The notes: a model not told the origin generated them from the sequence alone. Shown: positions 14,701 to 24,144, numbered from the stretch's first letter. The stretch is 64,000 nucleotides of DNA from Petrolisthes cinctipes (GCA_033782935.1 JAWQEG010000167.1:2791501-2855500), one strand, 5' to 3'. Numbers and translations are program-made.

Positions 14701-16358
14701 CGTTTATATCTCAAATTCAGACTCAAAACACCCGAATATTCGATATTTTTGGGTCCCAAAAGCAATGTGTACATGCATACTCCGTGTTAGAGTATTTTCA
14801 AAATACCGGCCTAAAACATGCAGAAAATCGATATTTTAGCTGCCCAAAGTCAATATGTGTATGCATCTTCTGTACCCGTCTATATCTTAAATTCAGGTTC
14901 AAAACACTCGAAAATTTGATATTTTTGGGTCCCAGAAGCAATCTGTACATGCCTACTTCTTGCTAGAATGTTTTCAAGATACAGACCCAAAACACGCTCA
15001 AAATCGATATTTTAGGTGCAAAAAGTCGAAATGTGCATGCATCTTCTGTACCCGTTTATATCTCAAATTAAGGCTCAAAACACCCGAAAATTCGATATTT
15101 TTGCGTCCCCGAAGCGATCTTTACATGCCTACTCCGTGGTACAGTATTTTCAAAATACAGGCCCAAAACATGCTCAAAATCGATATTTTAGGTGCCCAAA
15201 GTCGATACGTGCATGCATCTTCTGTATCCGTCTATATCCCAAATTCAGGTTCAAAACACCCGAAAATTCGATAATTTTGGGTCCCAGAAGCGATCTGTAC
15301 ATGCCTACTCCTTGCTAGAAATTTTTCAAAATACAGACCCAAAACATGCTAAAAATCGATATTTTAGGTGCAAAAAGTCGATATGTGCATGCATCTTCTG
15401 TACCCGTTTATATCTCAAATTCAGGCTGAAAACTCCGAAAATTCGATATTTTTGGGTCCCTTAAGCGATCTGCACATGCCTACTCAGTGCTAGAATGTTT
15501 TTAAAATACAGGCTTAAAACATGTTATAAATCGATATTTTAGGTGTGAAAAGTCGATATGTGCATGCATCTTCTGTACCCGTTTATATCTCAAATTCAGG
15601 CTCAAAACACCCAAAAAATCGATATTTTTGTGTCCCAGAAGCGATATGTACATGCATACTCCGTGTTAGAGTATTTTCAAAATACAGGCCCAAAACATAC
15701 TCAAAATCGATATTTTAGGTGCCCAAAGTCGATATGTGCATGCATCTTATGTACCCGTTTATATCTCAAATTCAGGCTCAAAACACCCGAAAAGTCGATA
15801 TTTTTGTGTCCCTCAAGCGATCTGTACATGTCTACACCGTGCTAGAGTATTTTCAAAATACAGGCCCAAAACATGCTCAAAATCGATATTTTAGGTGCCC
15901 AAAGTCGATATGTGCATGCATCTTCTGTCCCCGTTCATATCTCAAATTCAGTCTCAGAACACCCTAAAATTCGATTTATTTGGGTTCCAGAAGCGATCTG
16001 TACGTGTTTACTCAGTGTTAGAGTATTTTAAAAATACAGGCCCAAAACATGCTCAAAATCGCTATTTTGGGAGCCCAAAGTCGATATGTGCATTCATCTT
16101 CTGTACCCGTTTATATCTCAAATTCAGACTCAAAACACCCGAATATTCTATATTTTTGGGTCCCAAATGCAATGTGTACATGCATACACCGTGTTAGAGT
16201 ATTTTCAAAATACAGGCCCAAAACATGCTCAAAATCGATATTTTAGGTGCCCAAAGTCGATATGTGCATGCATCTTCTGTACCCGTTTATATCTCAAATT
16301 CAGACTCAAAACACCCAAAAAATTGATATTTTTGTGTCCCAGAAGCGATCTGTACATG
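8614..16358 (+). repeat. 8613-bp-offset duplication, copy 2
   Basis: Near-identical partner of 1-7745. The first base of the window corresponds to 8614. The match ends at 16358 in the middle of a B half. Beyond this point the sequence switches to an m10-like end followed by m11, and continues as part of the 3693-bp tandem. Confidence 0.95.
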
Positions 16359-17743
16359 CATACTCCGTGTTAGAGTATTTTCAAAATATAGGCCCAAAAC
16401 ATACTCAAAATCGATATTTTAGGTGCCCAAAGTCGATATGTGCATGCATCTTCTGTACCCGTTTATATCTCAAATTCAGGCTCAAAAAACCCGAAAAGTT
16501 GATATTTTTGGGTCCCAGAAGCGATCTGTACATGCCTACTCCGTGTTAATGTATTTTCAAAATACAGGCCCAAAACATGCTGAAAATCTATATTTTAGGT
16601 GCCCAAAGTCAATATGTGTATGCATCTTCTGTACCCGTCTATATCCCAAATTCAGGTTCAAAACACCAGAAAATTCGGTATTTTTGGGTCCCAGAAGCGA
16701 CCTGTACATGCCTACTCCTTCCTAGAATGTTTTCAAGATACAGACCCAAAACATGCTTGAAATCGATATTTTAGGTGCAAAAAGTCGATATGTGCATGCA
16801 TCCTCTGTACCCGGTTATATCCCAAATTCTGGGTCAAAACCCCCGAAAATTCGATATTTTTGGGTCCCAGAAGCGATCTGTACATGCCTACTCCGTGTTA
16901 GAGTATTTTCAAAATAGAGGCCCAAAACATGCTCAAAACCGATATTTTAGGTGCCCAAAGTCGATATGTGCATGCATCTTCTGTATCCGTCTATATCCCA
17001 AATTCAGTTTCAAAACACCCGAAAATTCGATAATTTTAGGTCCCAGAAGCGATCTGTACATGCCTACTCCTTGCTAGATTTTTTTCAAAATACTGACCCA
17101 AAACATGCTGAAAATCGATATTTAAGGTGCAAAAAGTCGATATGTGCATGCATCTTCTGTACCCGTTTATATCTCAAATTCAGACTCAAAACTCCGAAAA
17201 TTCGATATTTTTGGGTCCCTTAAGCGATCTGCACATGCCTACTCAGTGCTAGAATGTTTTTATAATACAGGCTTAAAACATGCTATAAATCGATATTTTA
17301 GGTGTGAAAAGTGGATATGTGCATGCATCTTCTGTACCCGTTTAAATCTCAAATTCAGGCTCAAAACACCCAAAAAATCGATATTTTTGTGTCCCAGAAG
17401 CGATCTGTACATGCATACTCCGTGTTAGAGTATTTTCAAAATACAGGCCCAAAACATACTCAAAATCAATATTTTAGGTGCCCAAAGTCGATATGTGTAT
17501 GCATCTTCTGTACCCGTTTATATCTCAAATTCAGGCACAAAAAACCCGAAAAGTTGATATTTTTGGGTCCCAGAAGCGATCTGTACATGCCTACTCCGTG
17601 TTAATGTATTTTCAAAATACAGGCCCAAAACATGCTGATAATCTATATTTTAGGTGCCTGAAGTAAATATGTGTATGCATCTTCTGTATCCGTCTATATC
17701 CTAAATTCAGGTTCAAAACACCAGAAAATTCGGTATTTTTGGG
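14050..17743 (+). repeat. 3693-bp tandem, unit 1
   Basis: Pairs with position + 3693 from about 14.05-14.25 kb rightward; 13.83-14.05 kb matches less well. The unit is 21 monomers. By my typing the order is m2 to m10, m11 hybrid, m4, m5, m10, m11, m1, m2/m7 hybrid, m8, m9, m10, m11, m1. Copy 1 of the 8.6-kb duplication has only one version of the start of this unit, so tandem growth followed that duplication or was trimmed from it. Confidence 0.9.
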
Positions 17744-17817
17744 TCCCAGAAGCGACCTGTACATGCCTACTCCTTCCTAGAATGTTTTCAAGATACAGAC
17801 CCAAAACATGCTCAAAA
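17642..17817 (+). repeat. Monomer type m1
   Basis: Starts TCTATATTTT instead of TCGATATTTT. Typical m1 copies carry CAATATGTGTATGC (here AAATATG), GTCTATATCC, CACCAGAAAATTCGG, GCGACCTGTACATG and CTCCTTCCTAG. Other good examples begin near 16577, 20270, 24491 and 48600. It is nearly always preceded by m11 and followed by m2. Confidence 0.75.
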
Positions 17818-17993
17818 TCGATATTTTAGGTGCAAAAAGTCGATATGTGCATGCATCCTCTGTACCCGGTTATATCCCAAATTCTGGGTCAAAACCCCCA
17901 AAAATTCGATATTTTTGGGTCCCAGAAGCGATCTGTACATGCCTACTCAGTGCTAGAATATTTTCAAATTATACTCCCAAAACATACTAAAAA
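17818..17993 (+). repeat. Monomer type m2 (ATTATAC variant)
   Basis: Marked by ATCCTCTGTACCCGG and TTATATCCCAAATTCTGG in the A half, AAAACCCCC at the junction, and CAAATTATAC.CCCAAAAC with ATACTAAAAATCG at the end. The ATTATAC tag (or GTTATAC/ACTATAC) occurs 27 times in the window: 2851, 4081, 5662, 11464, 12694, 14275, 17968, 21662, 25706, 27992, 30102, 31860, 33268, 35907, 38200, 39432, 41548, 43659, 45773, 47530, 48409, 49641, 51927, 54915, 55968, 56849 and 63890. All spacings are close to whole numbers of monomers. Confidence 0.8.
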
Positions 17994-18168
17994 TCGATAT
18001 TTTGGGTGCCAAAGTCGATATGTGCATGCATCTTCTGTACCCGTTTATATCTCAAATTCAGGCTCAAAACACCCAAAAAATCGATATTTTTGTGTCCCAG
18101 AAGCGATATGTACATGTCTACACCGTGCTATAGTATTTTCAAAATACAGGCCCAAAACATGCTCAAAA
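17994..18168 (+). repeat. Monomer type m3, 175 bp
   Basis: One base shorter than standard because GGTGCCCAAAG is reduced to GGTGCCAAAG just after the start. Further marks are CACCCAAAAAATCG, TATTTTTGTGTCCCAG, and ACACCGTGCTATAG in the B half. It follows the ATTATAC monomer in almost every case. The exceptions at 55968 and 56849 keep the full GCCCAAAG. Confidence 0.75.
18018..18031 (+). other. 14-bp alternating purine-pyrimidine tract (representative)
   Basis: ATATGTGCATGCAT alternates purine and pyrimidine throughout and includes the palindrome TGCATGCA. It recurs in most A halves. The m1/m6 form ATATGTGTATGCAT also keeps strict alternation, while m7 (GAAATG) does not. Confidence 0.85.
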
Positions 18169-18344
18169 TCGATATTTTAGGTGCCCAAAGTCGATATATG
18201 CATGCATCTTCTGTATCCGTTCATATCTCAAATTCAGGCTCAGAACACCCTAAAATTCGATTTATTTGGGTTCCAGAAGCGATCTGTTCGTGTCTACTCA
18301 TTGTTAGAGTATTTTAAAAATACAGGCCCAAAACATGCTCAAAA
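18169..18344 (+). repeat. Monomer type m4
   Basis: Marked by TATCCGTTCATATCTC, CTCAGAACACCC, TTCGATTTATTTGGGTTCC, TGTACGTGTCTACTC (here TGTTCGTG) and GTATTTTAAAAATAC. This is the class whose central segment resembles a CENP-B box at eight of nine core positions. Other copies cross about 4192, 5071, 5949, 7360, 12805, 13684, 28280, 30390, 32150, 33560, 39720, 49930 and 52565. Confidence 0.75.
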
Positions 18345-18520
18345 TCGATAATTTGGATGCCCAAAGTCGATATGTGCATGCATCTTCTGTACCCGTTTAT
18401 ATCTCAAATTCAGACTCAAAACACCCGAATATTCGATATTTTTGGGTCCCAAAAGCAATGTGTACATGCATACTCCGTGTTAGAGTATTTTCAAAATACA
18501 GGCCTAAAACATGCAGAAAA
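18345..18520 (+). repeat. Monomer type m5
   Basis: Marked by TTCAGACTCAAAACACCCG, AATATTCGATATTTTTGGG, CCCAAAAGCAATGTGTAC, TGCATACTCCGTG and GGCCTAAAACATGC. This particular copy begins TCGATAATTTGGATGCCC where others have TCGATATTTTGGGTGCCC; that change marks the 6.03, 14.64 and 18.34 kb copies. It regularly follows m4 and precedes m6. Confidence 0.75.
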
Positions 18521-18696
18521 TCGATATTTTAGCTGCCCAAAGTCAATATGTGTATGCATCTTCTGTACCCGTCTATATCTTAAATTCAGGTTCAAAACAC
18601 TCGAAAATTTGATATTTTTGGGTCCCAGAAGCAATTTGTACATGCCTACTTCTTGCTAGAATGTTTTCAAGATACAGACCCAAAACACGCTCAAAA
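18521..18696 (+). repeat. Monomer type m6
   Basis: Marked by TTTTAGCTGCCCAAAGTC, AATATGTGTATGC, AACACTCGAAAATT, AGAAGCAATCTG and CTACTTCTTGCTAG. The first mark (AGCTGCCC) is one of the cleanest type-specific changes in the array. m6 is almost always preceded by m5. Confidence 0.75.
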
Positions 18697-18784
18697 TCGA
18701 TATTTTAGGTGCAAAAAGTCGAAATGTGCATGCATCTTCTGTACCCGTTTATATCTCAAATTAAGGCTCAAAACACCCGAAAAT
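18697..18784 (+). repeat. 88-bp half-monomer A (representative)
   Basis: First half of a type m7 monomer. It begins TCGATATTTT and carries the A-half landmarks GTGCATGCATCTTCTGTACC, TTATATCTCAAATT and CTCAAAACACCCG. It is exactly 88 bp and is followed directly by a second 88-bp unit with the same first ten bases. On consensus sequences the two halves match at 59 of 88 positions without any gap (hand count). Shared blocks are TCGATATTTT, a CCC near position 17, CGAT.TGT.CATGC, and AGGC.CAAAACA near the end. This points to an ancestral 88-bp unit that doubled before the present array spread. Confidence 0.85.
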
Positions 18785-18872
18785 TCGATATTTTTGCGTC
18801 CCCGAAGCGATCTTTACATGCCTACTCCGTGGTACAGTATTTTCAAAATACAGGCCCAAAACATGCTCAAAA
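18785..18872 (+). repeat. 88-bp half-monomer B (representative)
   Basis: Second half of the same monomer. It begins TCGATATTTT and in consensus continues with GGGTCCCAGAAGCGATCTG, TACATGCCTACTCCGTG, a GTATTTT-N-AAAATAC palindrome and AGGCCCAAAACATGCTC. Most type-specific differences and most structural motifs of the monomer lie in this half. The next A half starts immediately after it. Confidence 0.85.
18837..18851 (+). other. 15-bp perfect palindrome in B half (representative)
   Basis: GTATTTT-C-AAAATAC with 7-bp perfect arms. The same element is present in most m3, m4, m5, m7, m10 and m11 monomers. The central base varies (C, A in m4, T elsewhere) while the arms stay intact. In m1, m2, m6, m8 and m9 the left arm is altered. 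Confidence 0.85.
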
Positions 18873-19048
18873 TCGATATTTTAGGTGCCCAAAGTCGATA
18901 CGTGCATGCATCTTCTGTATCCGTCTATATCCCAAATTCAGGTTCAAAACACCCGAAAATTCGATAATTCTGGGTCCCAGAAGCGATCTGTACATGCCTA
19001 CTCCTTGCTAGAAATTTTTCAAAATACAGACCCAAAACATGCTAAAAA
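18873..19048 (+). repeat. Monomer type m8
   Basis: Marked by GTCGATACGTGC (or ATATGTGC), TATCCGTCTATATCCC, ATTCGATAATTTTGGG (here ATAATTCTGGG) and CTTGCTAGAA followed by a T run. The TTCGATAATT change removes the centre of the dyad present in other types. Clear copies are near 3064, 20644, 41234, 55128, 58644 and 61457. Confidence 0.75.
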
Positions 19049-19223
19049 TCGATATTTTAGGTGCAAAAAGTCGATATGTGCATGCATCTTCTGTACCCGT
19101 TTATATCTCAAATTCAGGCTGAAAACTCCGAAAATTCGATATTTTTGGGTCCCTTAAGCGATCTGCACATGCCTACTCAGTGCTAGAATGTTTTTAAAAT
19201 ACAGGCTTAAAACATGTTATAAA
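19049..19223 (+). repeat. Monomer type m9, 175 bp
   Basis: One base short at CAAAACTCCGAAAATTCG, where other types have CAAAACACCCGAAAATTCG. Further marks are GGGTCCCTTAAGCGATC, TGCACATGCCTACTCAG and GTTTTTAAAATACAGGC, followed by TTAAAACATG and TATAAATCG. Other copies are near 6746, 15368, 17120, 20820, 47220, 51600, 54080 and 57940. Confidence 0.75.
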
Positions 19224-19399
19224 TCGATATTTTAGGTGTGAAAAGTCGATATGTGCATGCATCTTCTGTACCCGTTTATATCTCAAATTCAGGCTCAAAA
19301 CACCCAAAAAATCGATATTTTTGTGTCCCAGAAGCGATATGTACATGCATACTCCGTGTTAGAGTATTTTCAAAATACAGGCCCAAAACATACTCAAAA
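19224..19399 (+). repeat. Monomer type m10
   Basis: Starts with GGTGTGAAAAGTCG (or GGTGTCCAAAG), then CACCCAAAAAATCG, TTTTTGTGTCCCAG, TGCATACTCCGTG (or a TGCCTACACAGTG variant) and ACATACTCAAAATCG. It follows m9 in nearly every case. Confidence 0.7.
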
Positions 19400-19575
19400 T
19401 CGATATTTTAGGTGCCCAAAGTCGATATGTGCATGCATCTTATGTACCCGTTTATATCTCAAATTCAGGCTCAAAACACCCGAAAAGTCGATATTTTTGT
19501 GTCCCTCAAGCGATCTGTACATGTCTACACCGTGCTAGAGTATTTTCAAAATACAGGCCCAAAACATGCTCAAAA
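19400..19575 (+). repeat. Monomer type m11 (hybrid copy)
   Basis: The A half ends in the m11 mark CACCCGAAAAGTCG. The B half here (GTGTCCCTCAAGCG, ACACCGTGCTAGAG) is m3-like, so this copy looks recombinant, and it is followed by m4. Standard m11 copies, for example 20114-20289, 35417 and 58292, have GGGTCCCAGAAGCG, CTCCGTGTTAATGT and CATGCTGAAAATCT and lead into m1. Confidence 0.65.
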
Positions 19576-20892
19576 TCGATATTTTAGGTGCCCAAAGTCG
19601 ATATGTGCGTGCATCTTCTGTCCCCGTTCATATCTCAAATTCAGTCTCAGAACACCCTAAAATTCGATTTATTTGGGTTCCAGAAGCGATCTGTACGTGT
19701 CTACTCAGTGTTAGAGTATTTTAAAAATACAGGCCCAAAACATGCTCAAAATCGCTATTTTGGGAGCCCAAAGTCGATATGTGCATTCATCTTCTGTACC
19801 CGTTTATATCTCAAATTCAGACTCAAAACACCCGAATATTCTATATTTTTGGGTCCCAAATGCAATGTGTACATGCATACACCGTGTTAGAGTATTTTCA
19901 AAATACAGGCCCAAAACATGCTCAAAATCGATATTTTAGGTGCCCAAAGTCGATATGTGCATGCATCTTCTGTACCCGTTTATATCTCAAATTCAGACTC
20001 AAAACACCCAAAAAATTGATATTTTTGTGTCCCAGAAGCGATCTGTACATGCATACTCCGTGTTAGAGTATTTTCAAAATATAGGCCCAAAACATACTCA
20101 AAATCGATATTTTAGGTGCCCAAAGTCGATATGTGCATGCATCTTCTGTACCCGTTTATATCTCAAATTCAGGCTCAAAAAACCCGAAAAGTTGATATTT
20201 TTGGGTCCCAGAAGCGATCTGTACATGCCTACTCCTTGTTAATGTATTTTCAAAATACAGGCCCAAAACATGCTGAAAATCTATATTTTAGGTGCCCAAA
20301 GTCAATATGTGTATGCATCTTCTGTACCCGTCTATATCCCAAATTCAGGGTCAAAACACCAGAAAATTCGGTATTTTTGGGTCCCAGAAGCGACCTGTAC
20401 ATGCCTACTCCTTCCTAGAATGTTTTCAAGATACAGACCCAAAACATGCTTGAAATCGATATTTTAGGTGCAAAAAGTCGATATGTGCATGCATCCTCTG
20501 TACCCGGTTATATCCCAAATTCTGGGTCAAAACCCCCGAAAATTTGATATTTTTGGGTCCCAGAAGCGATCTGTACATGCCTACTCCGTGTTAGAGTATT
20601 TTCAAAATACAGGCCCAAAACATGCTCAAAATCGATATTTTAGGTGCCCAAAGTCGATATGTGCATGCATCTTCTGTATCCGTCTATATCCCAAATTCAG
20701 GTTCAAAACACCCGAAAATTCGATAATTTTGGGTCCCAGAAGCGATCTGTACATGCCTACTCCTTGCTAGAATTTTTTCAAAATACAGACCCAAAACATG
20801 CTGAAAATCGATATTTAAGGTGCAAAAAGTCGATATGTGCATGCATCTTCTGTACACGTTTATATCTCAAATTCAGACTCAAAACTCCGAAA

Positions 20893-20909
20893 ATTCGATA
20901 TATTTGGGT
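20893..20909 (+). promoter_or_regulatory. CENP-B-box-like element in an m9 copy
   Basis: ATTCGATATATTTGGGT matches eight of nine fixed CENP-B core positions through a single T-to-A change relative to its neighbours. The usual monomer sequence has seven of nine. Confidence 0.3.
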
Positions 20910-21436
20910 CCCTTAAGCGATCTGCACATGCCTACTCAGTGCTAGAATGTTTTTATAATACAGGCTTAAAACATGCTATAAATCGATATTTTAGGTGTGA
21001 AAAGTGGATATGTGCATGCATCTTCTGTACCCGTTTAAATCTCAAATTCAGGCTCAAAACACCCAAAAAATCGATATTTTTGTGTCCCAGAAGCGATCTG
21101 TACATGCATACTCCGTGTTAGAGTATTTTCAAAATACAGGCCCAAAACATACTCAAAATCAATATTTTAGGTGCCCAAAGTCGATATGTGTATGCATCTT
21201 CTGTACCCGTTTATATCTCAAATTCAGTCTCAAAAAACCCGAAAAGTTGATATTTTTGGGTCCCAGAAGCGATCTGTACATGCCTACTCCGTGTTAATGT
21301 ATTTTCAAAATACAGGCCCAAAACATGCTGATAATCTATATTTTAGGTGCCTGAAGTAAATATGTGTATGCATCTTCTGTATCCGTCTATATCCTAAATT
21401 CAGGTTCAAAACACCAGAAAATTCGGTATTTTTGGG

Positions 21437-22633
21437 TCCCAGAAGCGACCTGTACATGCCTACTCCTTCCTAGTATGTTTTCAAGATACAGACCCAAAAC
21501 ATGCTCAAAAAACGATATTTTAGGTGCAAAAAGTCGATATGTGCATGCATCCTCTGTACCCGGTTATATCCCAAATTCTGGGTCAAAACCCCCAAAAATT
21601 CGATATTTTTGGGTCCCAGAAGCGATCTGTACATGCCTACTCAGTGCTAGAATATTTTCAAATTATACTCCCAAAACATACTAAAAATCGATATTTTGGG
21701 TGCCAAAGTCGATATGTGCATGCATCTTCTGTACCCGTTTATATCTCAAATTCAGGATCAAAACACCCAAAAAATCGAAATTTTTGTGCCCCAGAAGCGA
21801 TCTGTACATGTCTACACCGTGCTATAGTATTTTCAAAATACAGGCCCAAAACATGCTCAAAATCGATATTTTAGGTGCCCAAAGTCGATATGTGCATGCC
21901 TCTTCTGTATCCGTTCATATCTCAAATTCAGGCTTAGAACGCCCAAAAATTCGATTTATTTGGGTTCCAGAAGCGATCTGTACGTGTCTACTCAGTGTTA
22001 GAGTATTTTAAAAATACAGGCCCAAAACATGCTCAAAATCGATATTTTGGGTGCCCAAAGTCGATATTTGCATGCATCTTCTGTACCCGTTTATATCTCA
22101 AATTCAGACTCAAAACACCCGAATATTCGATATTTTTGGGTCCCAAAAGCAATGTGTACATGCATACTCCGTGTTAGAGTATTTTCAAAATACAGGCCTA
22201 AAACATGCAGAAAATCGATATTTTAGCTGCCCAAAGTCAATATGTGTATGCATCTTCTGTACCCGTCTATATCCCAAATTCAGGTTCAAAACACTCGAAA
22301 ATTTGATATTTTTGGGTCCCAGAAGCAATCTGTACATGCCTACTTCTTGCTAGAATGTTTTCAAGATACAGACCCAAAACATGCTCAAAATCGATATTTT
22401 AGGTGCAAAAAGTCGAAATGTGCATGCATCTTCTGTACCCGTTTATATCTCAAATTCAGGCTCAAAACACTCGAAAATTCGATATTTTTGCGTCCCCGAA
22501 GCGATCTGTACATGCCTACTCCGTGTTAGAGTATTTTTAAAATACAGGCCCAAAACATGCTCAAAATCGATATTTTAGGTGCCCAAAGTCGATACGTGCA
22601 TGCATCTTCGGTATCCGTCTATATCCCAAATTC
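21437..22633 (+). repeat. 3693-bp tandem, partial unit 3
   Basis: Third, incomplete unit. The offset becomes 3694 at 21507, where CAAAAAACGAT replaces CAAAATCGAT. The match to unit 2 stops near 22633 inside a hybrid monomer (m8 front, m1 rear). Confidence 0.85.
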
Positions 22634-22738
22634 TGGTTCAAAACACCAGAAAATTCGGTATTTTTGGGTCCCAGAAGCGACCTGTACATGCCTACTCCTT
22701 CCTAGAATGTTTTCAAGATACAGACCTAAAACATGCTT

Positions 22739-23441
22739 AAAATCGATATTATAGGTGCAAAAAGTCGATATGTGCATGCATCTTCTGTACCCGTTTATAT
22801 CTCAAATTCAGGCTCAAAACACCCAAAAAATCGATATTTTTGTGTCCCAGAAGCGATCTGTACATGTCTACACCGTGTTTGAGTATTTTCAAAATACAGG
22901 CCCAAAACATGCTCAAAATCGATATTTTAGGTGCCCGAAGTCGATATGTGCATGCATCTTCTGTACCTGTTCATATCTCAAATTCAGGCTCAGAACAACC
23001 GAAAATTCGATTTATTTTGGTCCCAGAAGCGATCTGTACGTGTCTACTCCGTGTTAGAGTATTTTAAAAATACAGGCTCAAAACATGCTCAAAATTGATA
23101 TTTTGGGTGCCAAAGTCGATATGTGCATGCATCTTCTGTACCCGTTTATATCTCAAATTCAGACTCAAAACTCCCGAATATTCGATATTTTTGGGTCCCA
23201 AAAGCCATCTGTACATGCATACTCCGTGTTAGAGTATTTTTAAAATACAAGCCTAAAACATGCTGTAAATCGATATTTTAGCTGCCCAAAGTCAATATGT
23301 GTATGCATCTTCTATACCCGTCTATATCCCAAATTCAGGTTCAAAACACCCGAAAATTCGATATTTTTGGGTCCCAGAAGCGATCTGTACATGCCTACTC
23401 AGTGCTAGAATGTTTTTAAAATACAGGCTTAAAACATGCTA
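22739..23441 (+). repeat. 703-bp tandem, copy 1
   Basis: Four monomers (one with the m3-type 1-bp deletion) repeated immediately downstream. A rare GATATTATAGG replaces GATATTTTAGG at the start of both copies. I found no difference between the copies. Confidence 0.95.
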
Positions 23442-24144
23442 TAAATCGATATTATAGGTGCAAAAAGTCGATATGTGCATGCATCTTCTGTACCCGTTTA
23501 TATCTCAAATTCAGGCTCAAAACACCCAAAAAATCGATATTTTTGTGTCCCAGAAGCGATCTGTACATGTCTACACCGTGTTTGAGTATTTTCAAAATAC
23601 AGGCCCAAAACATGCTCAAAATCGATATTTTAGGTGCCCGAAGTCGATATGTGCATGCATCTTCTGTACCTGTTCATATCTCAAATTCAGGCTCAGAACA
23701 ACCGAAAATTCGATTTATTTTGGTCCCAGAAGCGATCTGTACGTGTCTACTCCGTGTTAGAGTATTTTAAAAATACAGGCTCAAAACATGCTCAAAATTG
23801 ATATTTTGGGTGCCAAAGTCGATATGTGCATGCATCTTCTGTACCCGTTTATATCTCAAATTCAGACTCAAAACTCCCGAATATTCGATATTTTTGGGTC
23901 CCAAAAGCCATCTGTACATGCATACTCCGTGTTAGAGTATTTTTAAAATACAAGCCTAAAACATGCTGTAAATCGATATTTTAGCTGCCCAAAGTCAATA
24001 TGTGTATGCATCTTCTATACCCGTCTATATCCCAAATTCAGGTTCAAAACACCCGAAAATTCGATATTTTTGGGTCCCAGAAGCGATCTGTACATGCCTA
24101 CTCAGTGCTAGAATGTTTTTAAAATACAGGCTTAAAACATGCTA
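23442..24144 (+). repeat. 703-bp tandem, copy 2
   Basis: Apparently identical to 22739-23441. The homologous stretch at 26783-27485 exists only once, so the doubling is younger than the 4.0-4.2-kb duplication, or it was lost there. Confidence 0.95.

Larger units (their letters stand above)
18697..18872 (+). repeat. Monomer type m7
   Basis: Marked by GCAAAAAGTCGAAATGTG in the A half and GTCCCCGAAGCGATC in the B half. Other clear copies lie near 1483, 10096, 22400, 34713, 42641, 43169 and 57589. The change to GAAATG breaks the alternating purine-pyrimidine tract found in other types. Confidence 0.75.
17642..19575 (+). repeat. Complete 11-monomer higher-order repeat, m1 to m11
   Basis: Eleven consecutive monomers, each with its own diagnostic variants, start at 17642, 17818, 17994, 18169, 18345, 18521, 18697, 18873, 19049, 19224 and 19400. 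The total is 1934 bp, from nine of 176 bp and two (m3 and m9) of 175 bp. The same type order recurs through the window with jumps: 5.34-7.1 kb and 13.95-15.7 kb (earlier copies of this stretch), 20.1-22.5 kb, and much of 53-63 kb. The independent 1934-bp offsets at 54.6/56.6 kb and 28.9/30.8 kb equal this length. Types were assigned by eye, so the number eleven is a reading and not a clustering result. Confidence 0.75.
17744..21436 (+). repeat. 3693-bp tandem, unit 2
   Basis: Second unit of the 3693-bp tandem, about 99.5% identical to unit 1 by eye. Differences include ATATG/ATCTG near 18107, GATAATTC/GATAATTT near 18964 and GTGCGTGC/GTGCATGC near 19608. It contains the complete m1-m11 series apart from the first part of m1. 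Confidence 0.9.

Noticed and set aside
1..16358. Assembly error as the explanation of all near-identical blocks
   Set aside because: It cannot be excluded for single pairs such as the 703-bp tandem. The pairs carry a few consistent private differences and precise one-monomer gains and losses, which argue for real copies.
18020..18032. CATGCAT as a plant RY (B3-domain) regulatory element
   Set aside because: The word is present in nearly every A half as part of the satellite. Without genes nearby a promoter role is unsupported.
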